This document shows, in pieces, positions 27,343-34,700 of a stretch of DNA of 64,000 nucleotides. Made by a program: the position numbers and the translations under genes. Where the stretch lies: the NCBI RefSeq assembly GCF_003263515.1, contig NZ_JYDE01000017.1:1-64000 (forward strand), written 5' to 3'. Position 1 is the first letter of the stretch. Every line of letters begins with the position of its first letter. Origin of the DNA: Rahnella inusitata. GTDB taxonomy: Bacteria; Pseudomonadota; Gammaproteobacteria; Enterobacterales; Enterobacteriaceae. A model generated the notes under the pieces. The model was not told where the DNA came from. It saw only the letters and a list, made by a program, of their open reading frames with translations, and made no database searches.

Positions 27343-27361
27343 ATGCTATCCCCGCCACGCC
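27343..27361 (-). other. P2/P4-like cos site (cohesive end)
   Basis: Read on the minus strand the 19 bases are GGCGTGGCGGGGATAGCAT. The P2/P4 cohesive end, as I recall it, is GGCGAGGCGGGGAAAGCAC, so 16 of 19 agree, and the following TGCGCGC also agrees with P2. It lies just beyond the satellite late operon, as cos does in P4. A helper P2-like terminase could cut here. The identity count rests on remembered sequence. Confidence 0.75.
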
Positions 27362-27571
27362 TGCCCGCTTTATGTATTGGTTTTAATGCAGTTGCCTGAT
27401 GCCCTTCATTCCGCGTCATTGCTGGCGGGAATGCTGCTGAAAAATAGGCATAATTGAATGCAAATCCATGCAGTCAGAATGCAGACTTAATATCACCCAT
27501 TTTGGGGAGTTTTGCACGTTTTGGAATGAATTCTGTCGGCGGGCGGGTTGATCATCAGATGGAGGGGTACA

Positions 27572-27617
27572 CATAATAAAAAGCGTATCTCAGTGATGGA
27601 ATGGCACAAAGATACGC
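27572..27617 (-). terminator. Terminator of the satellite late operon
   Basis: On the minus strand GCGTATCT and AGATACGC form the stem ends around an 18-20 base loop, followed by CTTTTTATTA. It lies nine bases after the stop of the last Ogr-like gene. Confidence 0.75.
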
Positions 27618-27625
27618 CGGAATTA

Positions 27626-27871
27626 TCACTCTAATCGCACGGCATAGGCGGGCGTTACAGGTCGAGGCGCATTAATGAGTTCCTCCACTGGTGCTGGCAA
27701 ATGCGCGGGGTCGACGGTTTTAGTGATAAAGCGCTCAAACGTTTCGAAAGTGGTGAATACGCACTGACACTGGTCATTAACGCATACGCTATAGGCTAGT
27801 TTCGACGTGGCAGAATAAGCGCGAGTTGACCTTTTTTTGCTGCTACTTCTGCAATGCGGACATTTAAGCAT
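27626..27871 (-). CDS. Ogr/Delta-like zinc-finger transcriptional activator (third in row)
   Basis: An 81-residue protein beginning MLKCPHCRSSS with CxxC at residues 4 and 7 and a second pair near residues 30-36 in CVNDQCQCVFTTFETF. This is the P2 Ogr / P4 Delta late-gene activator pattern, in which four cysteines bind zinc. Such proteins bind upstream of phage late promoters and contact RNA polymerase alpha. It overlaps the preceding Ogr-like gene by eight bases and is the last gene of the late operon. Confidence 0.82.
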   Translation of the reverse strand: MLKCPHCRSSSKKRSTRAYSATSKLAYSVCVNDQCQCVFTTFETFERFITKTVDPAHLPAPVEELINAPRPVTPAYAVRLE

Positions 27872-28073
27872 TAACGGTGCCTATTTTATTTTCCGGTATG
27901 CGAATTATTCGCGTTATGACCTCATAATTAGTAAAACTCACTGCACAGTATGCGTGTTTGCATTTGCAATACCGAAGCACGGTAAAGGGGGTTATGCGCT
28001 TTGCAGTCAACCTTACGGCTGCTTTCTTGCAGACGGGGCATTTCAACTCTGTATAAGTTGGGCTTACGCTCAT
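27864..28073 (-). CDS. Ogr/Delta-like zinc-finger protein (second in row)
   Basis: A 69-residue protein with the Ogr layout: ELKCPVCKKAAVRLTAKRI near the start and RYCKCKHAYCAVSFTNYE in the middle. The second half has an extra cysteine (CKCKHAYC), so the zinc ligands may be shifted relative to its neighbours. It overlaps the preceding gene by four bases (ATGA) and the following one by eight. It probably acts on helper or satellite late promoters, alone or together with the flanking copies. Confidence 0.8.
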   Translation of the reverse strand: MSVSPTYTELKCPVCKKAAVRLTAKRITPFTVLRYCKCKHAYCAVSFTNYEVITRIIRIPENKIGTVNA

Positions 28074-28276
28074 TCAACCCCCTTATTTCTGCCTTTCGCA
28101 TCCTCGCCAACCGTGATTTTTGAGTTTTTGATAATGTGGCCAAAGGTTTCCCTGGAGACGAAGGTCGTGGAACATTCAAGGTTCTGACATTGATGGAATG
28201 TCTCTTTGCTCCCGTCTTCCAAATCATTCACTTTTCGCATATGGGCAGGTTTGAGACAAAGTGGGCAATACATCAT
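28070..28276 (-). CDS. Ogr/Delta-like zinc-finger protein (first in row)
   Basis: A 68-residue protein closest by eye to phage P2 Ogr: MMYCPLCLKPAHMRK, then FHQCQNLECSTTFVSRETF, giving the four zinc-binding cysteines in CxxC and CxxxxC arrangement. Ogr is 72 residues in P2. It overlaps the stop of sid by four bases (ATGA), so it is translationally coupled. In P4 one Delta protein made of two such domains stands at this position. Confidence 0.87.
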   Translation of the reverse strand: MMYCPLCLKPAHMRKVNDLEDGSKETFHQCQNLECSTTFVSRETFGHIIKNSKITVGEDAKGRNKGVE

Positions 28277-29022
28277 GATGCCTGTCCTCCAATACCAAGC
28301 TGTGCTTCTTTTCGCTTGATCATTGTTAGCGCCATTGTGCGCCCGCCCACGCTTGTCAATTTAGGGTTAAGGTATTTTGCCTCAGGACTGCTAAGGCCAA
28401 TCTGCGACAGTACAGGCTCATTATGCATATTGAAGGCATAACCGGACACTGCGGCTTTAAGATATTCATTCACTTCACTCACGACTGCGTCCAGTGGCGG
28501 GTGAGCGTACTCATTGAAATGGCCGTTTTGGGTCACAAAAGATTGCTCAATGGCCAGCGCCCGGTATTTGACAGCCATTGCGCGGACTAGCGGGGTGATG
28601 GCGTTAGAGAGCGCGTGCGTTAGCTCCTGAGTGCCATAGTCCATCAGTGCAAGGCCATGGTTCCTGCGCATCGCCTCACCCGACGTTGAGCACTTCACTT
28701 CCTGACGCTCTTTTTGAATATTCAGAGAATCAAGCAGCTCTCCCAGCTCGCGTGCCATTTCCTGCTCAGCCATCCGCTGTAAGTGCTGCTGCTTTATCTC
28801 AGGGCTGATCTGCCCGCGCAGTTTGCGAAACATTTCGCGCCACTGATTTCCGGCCTGTTCGCTTCGGGCTTCGGCGTCCTGCTTTTGCTGCTGGCAGCGG
28901 AGAATATCGCCAGTGATTTCCTCCATTTTCTCTACGTCCGCCCGCTGCGAATGCCGTGCATTCTGGAAGTGATTAATCGCTTTTTGAACGGCGATGGTGG
29001 TCTGGGGGGCTTGTTCTTTCAT
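28273..29022 (-). CDS. sid: Capsid size determination protein Sid (P4-like)
   Basis: A 249-residue helical protein matching P4 Sid (244 residues) in the central region: ISPEIKQQHLQRMAEQEMARE near residue 77 against the corresponding P4 segment, an ERQEVKCSTSGEAMRRNHGL stretch, and LTHALSNAITPLVRAMAV near residue 145. Sid forms an external cage on the P2-type procapsid and forces a small T=4 head that only holds the satellite genome. It heads the late operon with three Ogr-like genes and no visible psu. Similarity is from memory and moderate, but the context supports it well. Confidence 0.82.
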   Translation of the reverse strand: MKEQAPQTTIAVQKAINHFQNARHSQRADVEKMEEITGDILRCQQQKQDAEARSEQAGNQWREMFRKLRGQISPEIKQQHLQRMAEQEMARELGELLDSLNIQKERQEVKCSTSGEAMRRNHGLALMDYGTQELTHALSNAITPLVRAMAVKYRALAIEQSFVTQNGHFNEYAHPPLDAVVSEVNEYLKAAVSGYAFNMHNEPVLSQIGLSSPEAKYLNPKLTSVGGRTMALTMIKRKEAQLGIGGQAS

Positions 29023-29395
29023 CGTGACCTCGGTGCTGGGAGTGATTTGATGTCAAACATTATGTGTTGTACCGGCGACCCGCACTATTGAGTCGGGACG
29101 TGCAATGGATAGCAGAACGGGGGCTTATCTCATTAATTTTTCAGCGGTGTAATCTATGTATGCCGACTGGGTCAAAAAATTGAGTGGATAATATATTGTG
29201 ATCACACTGAAGCTGAGTCATTAGAAAACCACGCTGACAGGGAATACGACATGGTTAAAGGATGAGGGGAAATCCTCAACGGAGAGCCTGTTACTGGCTA
29301 TTTGTTAGGTTTTTTATTTAGGAAACGTGAGGCTTAAAAAGCGCCTGCCAGAAGGAAAGGCTTCTGATTTTAAATACTGTTATGTCTTTTTCAGC
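29023..29395. promoter_or_regulatory. Control region upstream of sid
   Basis: No gene is seen here. The late promoter of the satellite should lie directly upstream of sid on the minus strand. A palindromic TTGTGATCACA-like element is at about 29198-29208. I could not place an Ogr/Delta box with confidence. Confidence 0.4.
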
Positions 29396-29612
29396 GCGTA
29401 CATGTAGTACAACCGCGTACAGGAATGATTTTAAAAGAGAAAATCCGTACTACATGCCGGTATTGCACCGCGTACATGTAGTACAGAAAAAGGTTTTACA
29501 CTTATAAATCAACGCTGTACTACATGTACTACACGCCACCTTTGATGTAGTACAGAAAAATCCCTTTAAATATCAATGCTTGTACGCGCTGTACTACATG
29601 TACTACATGTAT
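29396..29612. repeat. Iteron-like GTACTACA repeat cluster, candidate origin or crr
   Basis: Eight copies of the octamer GTACTACA or its complement TGTAGTAC lie at 29403, 29447, 29477, 29517, 29526, 29546, 29591 and 29600, in both orientations, with several forming longer ACATGT-centred dyads. The region is AT-rich between copies and directly follows the end of the primase-helicase gene. P4 uses repeated octamers in ori1 and crr as binding sites for its alpha protein; this cluster has the same position relative to replication genes but a different octamer. It is the best origin candidate in the satellite. Confidence 0.7.
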
Positions 29613-29644
29613 TAGTAATTAAATAAGATACGTGAGGCGCTGCC

Positions 29645-32320
29645 TTAGCCGATAACTTCTTGGTTAAGCACGTAAACGAATTTAGGCCCTATTTCTGGCA
29701 GGCGAATTTGTTTTTGTATCCGGCTTTCGCTGGTTTCTGTTATCCAGCCGGTTTCACGACACAGCAGGGCGGTTTTCTTCTGGTCTGACGTACCACAAAT
29801 CTCCTTCCAGCCGCTCGGCAACACGTAAAACGTGGTCACTGCGTCACTGATATTATTCCCCCTTATCACGCGGCGATATCCCACCATGTTTGCAGGCCGG
29901 TTTTTGTCATCGTCCCAGTCGGCAAAACGGGTGAACTGATTGGCCGTGACGAAGCGCCTTATGCGCTCCAGCGCGTCCGCTTCTTCCTGATTGGCAGAAT
30001 GCCCACGGTCTTTCAGCCATGCATCGAGACAGGCTCTGGCGGCGCGTAATGCCTCACCGGCTGGCCAGCCCGTTATCCCCGCCGCCGATGCCAACTCTCC
30101 CGCCACGGCCAGCAGGGCAAAGCGGTCAACGATGCGCCCAACCTGTTTACCGGAATCCGCAGGAAGCAGGGCGCGCTCATACTCCTTTTTCAGCGTTTTG
30201 GCGCGGTTCGTCACGTCCTGAAGGTTAGCGGCCAGATAGCGTATCCAGTCGCGGAACGGTGCGCCGTGATACTGCTTGGTGGCCTGTTCAAGATGTTCGG
30301 CAAAGTCTTTGCCGTTGTCGAAGGCGTGCAGGGTTTCAAAGGCACCGTGTACGCCGGTATCGCTGGGAATTTGCACCATACGAACACCGACGCCTGCGCC
30401 GGTGCGTTTTTCTCCGGCCTCGGCGGCGTGCTCCATGATGGAAACCTCGCCGGTGGACATGTAAAGCATCGACCACGTCACCGGATCCCGTACGCTACCG
30501 TCGACGCGGCTACGAGCCTTACCCTGACCGTTTCCCAGCATGTAGGCGATGCGGCTGGCCTCTTTACCGTCCACCTCGCTTATCTCATCCAGCATCAGGG
30601 CTGCATCGTTGCGCCGCAGGGCGATACCCTCCAGCGCGTTACCGGTGGCTCGCCACGTTTTCCAGAAGTCGGGGCTGCCGCACAGCGATGCGGCCACCTT
30701 CATGGTGGTGGTTTTGCCGTCGGTGGATTCGCCCTTGAGGTGATAACCGCCGCCGCCTGCGCCGATAAGGTGGAGCAGGGGAGCGGCCAGCGCCAGACTG
30801 ACACAGAATGTCAGGCGTGAATTATTAACACAGTAGCGGCCAATCTGTTCGACCCAATCCGCCGTGCTGCCCGCCACCCTGAAATCATTCTTTGAGGAAT
30901 AGGCCGACTGTAAAATCACGGACTCCGCCCCGTTACCTATCACCTCGTCCTGCAGGACGTACACGGAGCCGTGCCAGCCGGTTTTATTCACACAGGTGAC
31001 CTTGCGCACGGGGCGACAGGTGGAGATGTACTCCATCAGAAACCCGCGGGCCGAACCGTTGACGCTGATAAAATGTAAACCGTTTTCAAGCAGAACCTCC
31101 CGCAGCTCCTGACCGCTGCCGGCAAGCACCGTCATCGGCATTGCCCACTGATGATTGATGCCGTTGGAATCCTCCCATTCCAGCAGGCGGCCAAACTTCC
31201 CTCCGTCGGCATCGCAACTGATAGCCGTGACCCTCAGCGGGCTGCAAATTTTGATTTGCCTGACCTGACCGCTGTCACCGTCGTCATTGACCGGCTTGTC
31301 GAACCACAGAAAATCCTTTGTCAGACGAAAGCCATGGGGCAGACGGGTTGCCGTGTCGTTAGTGTTCACCATTTCGTCGGTAAAGGCGTCACGGGCGCGC
31401 TGGATGCCAAATTCACGGCGAAAATCATCCCAGTCGGCTTTAAATTGTCCTGACGGGATAGTGACCCAGCCGTTAACCGCCTGCGCCGCCTGAAATGCTT
31501 TCTCTCGGCCCGGATTATCCTTGCCGTCGGCGAAGTCGTTATCACCGGCGATAACCAGACGGGCATCCGGCCATTTGTCCCGCATGACCTTGGCAACGTT
31601 CAGCAGGTTGTTGGCTGACACCGCGGCCACGCACCAGCCGTCGCTCAGACCGGAAACGGTCACGGCCGTGGCGAAGCCCTCGGTGATGATCACGCGCTCT
31701 GGATACTCGTCGGGCATCGGCGTGACGGCCAAAAATGAGCCCGCCATTTTAGAGCCGGAGAGCAGGCATTTATCCCCCGCAGGGCTGATAAGCTGCGCGC
31801 CGGTGGTCTGGTTATCCAGCGTGACCAGAGGTAACAGCAAAGAGCCCTCTGGAAAGGTCATACCGGCCATGGAGAAGGGTTTGGCCGTCAGTGGGTATGT
31901 ATGACCGATAAGCCCTTTATTTTTGAGGTACAGGCTTTCACCCAGCGAGGACTGACCGGCTAATGACTGATAAGCTTTCTCAAGCTGCACGCGCTTTTGG
32001 GCGTCCGAGGATTCTTTTCTGGCAGGCATATTTTCGGCGGGAGCCGTGCCGAGAATTTTGGTGATTTCGGCTGCGGTCGCCGTTTTATCCTGCCCTGAGA
32101 CCAGACAGGCTAAATCGAAGCCGTCACCGCTGCCGCAGTGATTACAAAACCATGTGCCACGCCCGCCTTTATCGTCGAAACGGAAACGGTCTTTTCCCCC
32201 GCAGGAAGGGCAGGCGCCATGATGACCGCCAGCGGGAACCTTGATACCCAGTGATGGTAATAGCGTCGCCCAGCGCCCGTTAGCGCCCTTAATAACCTGA
32301 CCGATGGGTTGGTGTTTCAT
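29645..32320 (-). CDS. P4 alpha-like primase-helicase (TOPRIM + DUF927)
   Basis: A replication protein of 891 residues. The N-terminus has a primase zinc finger, CPSCGGKDRFRF near residue 37 and FCNHCGSGDGF near 58. A TOPRIM domain (about 150-310) contains VIITEGFATAVTVSG and IAGDNDFADGKDNPG. The C-terminal half is the DUF927 / SF3-like helicase with Walker A GESTDGKTTT near residue 530 and DEISEVDG near 583. P4 alpha combines primase, helicase and origin binding in 777 residues; this protein is longer and has a different helicase half. The start at 32320 has AAGGGAT five bases upstream; the frame to 32413 has none. Confidence 0.9.
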   Translation of the reverse strand: MKHQPIGQVIKGANGRWATLLPSLGIKVPAGGHHGACPSCGGKDRFRFDDKGGRGTWFCNHCGSGDGFDLACLVSGQDKTATAAEITKILGTAPAENMPARKESSDAQKRVQLEKAYQSLAGQSSLGESLYLKNKGLIGHTYPLTAKPFSMAGMTFPEGSLLLPLVTLDNQTTGAQLISPAGDKCLLSGSKMAGSFLAVTPMPDEYPERVIITEGFATAVTVSGLSDGWCVAAVSANNLLNVAKVMRDKWPDARLVIAGDNDFADGKDNPGREKAFQAAQAVNGWVTIPSGQFKADWDDFRREFGIQRARDAFTDEMVNTNDTATRLPHGFRLTKDFLWFDKPVNDDGDSGQVRQIKICSPLRVTAISCDADGGKFGRLLEWEDSNGINHQWAMPMTVLAGSGQELREVLLENGLHFISVNGSARGFLMEYISTCRPVRKVTCVNKTGWHGSVYVLQDEVIGNGAESVILQSAYSSKNDFRVAGSTADWVEQIGRYCVNNSRLTFCVSLALAAPLLHLIGAGGGGYHLKGESTDGKTTTMKVAASLCGSPDFWKTWRATGNALEGIALRRNDAALMLDEISEVDGKEASRIAYMLGNGQGKARSRVDGSVRDPVTWSMLYMSTGEVSIMEHAAEAGEKRTGAGVGVRMVQIPSDTGVHGAFETLHAFDNGKDFAEHLEQATKQYHGAPFRDWIRYLAANLQDVTNRAKTLKKEYERALLPADSGKQVGRIVDRFALLAVAGELASAAGITGWPAGEALRAARACLDAWLKDRGHSANQEEADALERIRRFVTANQFTRFADWDDDKNRPANMVGYRRVIRGNNISDAVTTFYVLPSGWKEICGTSDQKKTALLCRETGWITETSESRIQKQIRLPEIGPKFVYVLNQEVIG

Positions 32321-32478
32321 CACGTATCCCTTATAGTAATGACGTTGCTCTACAGCACCGTGTAAATATATTAAGCGCCGCGCATACGGCGCTTTTTTAT
32401 TGCTAATTTTCAAAAAAGAGGCGCAGATATACCCGAGAAAAATATTCCAGTATTGGCTTCCTGTTGCGTTTATGAGGG

Positions 32479-32940
32479 TTAAAGGAAGTTTAGGTAATGC
32501 TGACTGTCGTTATTTTCCCGCATTGCCGTCCAGTGAGAGAACCAGCCGGTATGCCTTCTCGTCCGCCCGACTTTGCTTTTGCTTAAATAGACGTAGTTCT
32601 CTTTTGGATACACATCAATATTCTCCTTGCGGTACGCCTGCAAAATGACGTTATTCATTATTTCTTTTAGCACGACGTGCCGGTTAGCAGGATCGCGTTT
32701 AAATGTATCAACCTTGATACAGGTGAATTCATTTATAAAACGACCCAGCGGCAACTTAATTACGCGCCCATCGTGCTCAATACGAATAACGATAGTATAA
32801 CGGAGGTTGCTCGGGTTCCAGACGAGACCCGGACAGCGGTAGGGTGTTTCGTGAGGAATACCATCCTGCAAAATACCAATAACGGACACAACGATATTAT
32901 TCAGGCAACATTTTTCATCAGGCTGTGGAAAATCGAACAT
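32479..32940 (-). CDS. Satellite protein of unknown function
   Basis: A 153-residue protein with GGAG seven bases upstream of its ATG. It begins MFDFPQPDEKC and has no family I recognise, no signal peptide and no membrane segment. The C-terminal third is rich in basic residues and tryptophans (KVGRTRRHTGWFSHWTAM). It lies between the Icd-like gene group and the alpha-like gene on the same strand, where P4-type elements keep small replication or copy-control genes, so a regulatory role is possible. Confidence 0.55.
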   Translation of the reverse strand: MFDFPQPDEKCCLNNIVVSVIGILQDGIPHETPYRCPGLVWNPSNLRYTIVIRIEHDGRVIKLPLGRFINEFTCIKVDTFKRDPANRHVVLKEIMNNVILQAYRKENIDVYPKENYVYLSKSKVGRTRRHTGWFSHWTAMRENNDSQHYLNFL

Positions 32941-33006
32941 GGAGTATCTCCCTGCTTGTTATCAGAACAAGAAAGTTAGTAATGAATACGGTGCGAATTA
33001 AATAAA

Positions 33007-33288
33007 TTAGTTATGCAGGAAGTCTGTGCACAGCCCTTTGGCTTTTAACTCTTCCAGTACGAAACTGATATCTTCATTCAGATAGCTTAAAATATGCGGG
33101 ATATAAAGTTGGTGAAGGCCATTAAGCTCCCGATGCATTAAGTCCCCACCGATATAATTCGATACAGCCTGAGAACGGCTTAGCTTGTGATAGGCCTCAA
33201 GGCTCAGATGTTCCTTTGGCATTTTACGACTACGGCGGCGTACAGAAACAGTGCAAGCAGGGGATTTAGTCTGCGTTTGTTTATGCAT
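33007..33288 (-). CDS. Small satellite protein of unknown function
   Basis: A 93-residue protein with a strong AGGAGG site six bases before its ATG, so it is likely expressed. The first 25 residues are basic (SVRRRSRKMPKE), and the rest is predicted helical (LSLEAYHKLSRSQAVSNYIGG). It overlaps the Icd-like gene by eight bases and is probably co-translated with it. I cannot assign a family. Confidence 0.6.
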   Translation of the reverse strand: MHKQTQTKSPACTVSVRRRSRKMPKEHLSLEAYHKLSRSQAVSNYIGGDLMHRELNGLHQLYIPHILSYLNEDISFVLEELKAKGLCTDFLHN

Positions 33289-33484
33289 GTTTTGCCTCCT
33301 GTACGGGCAGGCGGCCAGCGAAAGACAAAACGAATTGACGAGTCAGTATTTGACGAGCAGTACGCTCATCGGGTGCCGTAACAGCTTCGCGATGTGGGCG
33401 ATCATTACTGTCAGAGCGGCTAACTGCAAGAAACAGCCAATAATAGATAGCTGGTGAGTGTGTGTTAGTATTCATAGTAGTCAT
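33281..33484 (-). CDS. Host cell division inhibitor Icd-like protein
   Basis: A 67-residue protein whose C-terminal half, TARQILTRQFVLSFAGRLP then VQEAKHA, matches the Icd-like family of P1/P4-type elements and prophages. The N-terminal SPAIYYWLFLAVSR is also typical. The P1 relative blocks host division when expressed. The start is either ATG at 33484 or the ATG at 33475; I kept the first. The much longer frame from 33895 is not coding: it runs across the palindromic operator region and the divergent RHH gene. Confidence 0.7.
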   Translation of the reverse strand: MTTMNTNTHSPAIYYWLFLAVSRSDSNDRPHREAVTAPDERTARQILTRQFVLSFAGRLPVQEAKHA

Positions 33485-33572
33485 AGCGTAAATCTCGATT
33501 ACGTTTTGATTAGACGCCTCGATAGTGGTTGCAAGCACATCGGGGCGTCGCTCGTTGTAGTACCGGATAACG

Positions 33573-33656
33573 ATACTGTGCGCACAGTATGTTTCCATGT
33601 GTGCGCACATGTCAACTCTTACATTTTGACTTTCTTTGTTGTATTGTGTGCGCACA
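33573..33656. promoter_or_regulatory. Three TGTGCGCACA palindromes in the divergent intergenic region
   Basis: TGTGCGCACA occurs at 33577-33586, 33600-33609 and 33647-33656. The first is extended to an 18-base perfect palindrome (33573-33590). They lie between the Icd-like gene and the divergent ribbon-helix-helix gene, with the third copy 28 bases before the GTG. Spacings of 23 and 47 bases are close to whole helical turns, as expected for a cooperative operator. Confidence 0.75.
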
Positions 33657-33683
33657 TGAATATCACTATTTTGAGGTGCATAA

Positions 33684-33872
33684 GTGTCTAGTGGTAACAC
33701 CAACAATAAATCAGCCAAAAAGAACATTCGTTTTCCCCACGAATTGATTGAAGAAGTTGATGCAAGTGTCGAGCGAGAAAAAAATAAAAATCCCAGTGCT
33801 AATTTTTCATCTTGGGTTTTAGACGCTTGTGAGCGAAAGCTTAAAATAGAGCTAAGTAAAAACAACCAGTAA
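33684..33872 (+). CDS. YlcI/YnfO family ribbon-helix-helix-like protein
   Basis: A 62-residue protein on the opposite strand to the rest of the satellite. KKNIRFPHELIEEVDASV near residues 12-29 and ANFSSWVLDACERKL near residues 39-53 match the YlcI/YnfO (DUF3950) small phage proteins and fit a ribbon-helix-helix DNA-binding fold. The start codon is GTG with GAGGT seven bases upstream. It lies just downstream of three identical palindromes, which suggests that it binds them and controls itself and the divergent Icd-like operon. Confidence 0.8.
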   Translation: MSSGNTNNKSAKKNIRFPHELIEEVDASVEREKNKNPSANFSSWVLDACERKLKIELSKNNQ

Positions 33873-33988
33873 TTCAATGTTAATGATTTAATCAAGTACT
33901 TTTCATAGAAATACTATTCTGAATTTTAATTTTTTCAGTTAAGCTCTGATTTTTAAATACCTCTCGATTTAATTTGTAGGGAGGTTTT

Positions 33989-34201
33989 TTACATGTAACG
34001 CTGCATTTTTTGATTTTCAATCCACTCATCTATTTCTTTCTCAATCCATGCCACAGTACGTATCCCTGTTTTAATTTGTTTTGGGAATAGATTGCATTTT
34101 ATGTCCTCGTATATACGTGTTCTTGATTTACCTGTTCTTTCGATCACTTTGGGTAAGCGAATCAGTTTGCTCGGAAAGTCGGTTTGAGGTTGTGTGTACA
34201 T
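33989..34201 (-). CDS. AlpA family transcriptional regulator
   Basis: A 70-residue DNA-binding protein with the AlpA/MerR-like helix-turn-helix: LIRLPKVIERTGKSRTRIYE near residues 13-32, LFPKQIKTG and VAWIEKEIDEWI. Proteins of this group activate excision or act as Vis/Cox-like excision factors in P4-type elements. The start at 34201 (MYTQPQ) has GGAG seven bases upstream; the upstream frame is not preceded by a ribosome site. It is next to the integrase on the same strand, separated by a 499-base region with a CRP-like palindrome. Confidence 0.88.
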   Translation of the reverse strand: MYTQPQTDFPSKLIRLPKVIERTGKSRTRIYEDIKCNLFPKQIKTGIRTVAWIEKEIDEWIENQKMQRYM

Positions 34202-34700
34202 GATCAATCTCCAAATTTCTGCTATTAATTTATTCATGTTTGGTAAGCTACGGTTGCTTACGGGACGTAAAAATAATAAACAAATTAGGGCTAGTTTGTA
34301 AAATTGCTGATAAAAAGACAGAGTTGACAAATGTTATTAATAAACAAAGTCAGAAAATAAGCCACTGTAAGCAGCTAGATGGTTCTAGAAGGTTTTAGAG
34401 CGGTTTCGAAAAAAATGAATTGGATAGTTGTGAACAAGGAAAAGAGGGGGGACTGGCTTTAATATGAGCAAATGGGTGATGGCAAGTGATAATTAATGGT
34501 TAATTTTGTGATGTCGATCACAAAATTGTGGCGATTATTTTGAGTCTATAACTTAAGTAGACGCTGCTTTAAATTTTTATATTAATTTTCAATCGGTTAT
34601 GGCTTAAAGGCTCCTAGTGTAAAAAATAAATAAGATAAATATCTGTTTTTAATAGAGAATTTTAAAAACGTGTCCACATAATGTCCACGCCTTAAAGCTG
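34202..34700. other. AT-rich intergenic region between alpA and int
   Basis: This 499-base stretch shows no gene. It holds the alpA promoter side, a long palindrome with a CRP consensus (34502-34527) and the 3' flank of the integrase gene. Confidence 0.5.
34502..34527. promoter_or_regulatory. CRP-consensus palindrome upstream of alpA
   Basis: Two perfect 11-base arms AATTTTGTGAT and ATCACAAAATT flank GTCG. Inside is TGTGA-N6-TCACA at 34507-34522, both halves matching the CRP consensus exactly. It is about 300 bases upstream of the alpA start. Confidence 0.65.

Larger units (their letters stand above)
27231..27625. other. Intergenic region with cos site and late-operon terminator
   Basis: No coding region is evident. 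From right to left it holds the terminator of the satellite late operon (27572-27617), a spacer without recognisable genes, a P2/P4-like cos site (27343-27361) and the probable promoter side of the retron RNA. The region is where P4-family satellites carry variable cargo. Confidence 0.6.

Noticed and set aside
28273-29022. Interpretation as Psu (polarity suppression protein)
   Set aside because: The length and the segments around residues 77 and 145 fit Sid better; Psu is about 190 residues with a different sequence.
29051-29110. TGT-N12-ACA type Ogr/Delta box upstream of sid
   Set aside because: The best candidate ends in ACC rather than ACA and its distance to a promoter cannot be judged, so no site was annotated.
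33281-33895. 204-codon frame including the Icd-like protein
   Set aside because: The upstream two thirds run across the palindromic operators and antisense to the RHH gene and have no ribosome site. Only the last 67 codons match a family.
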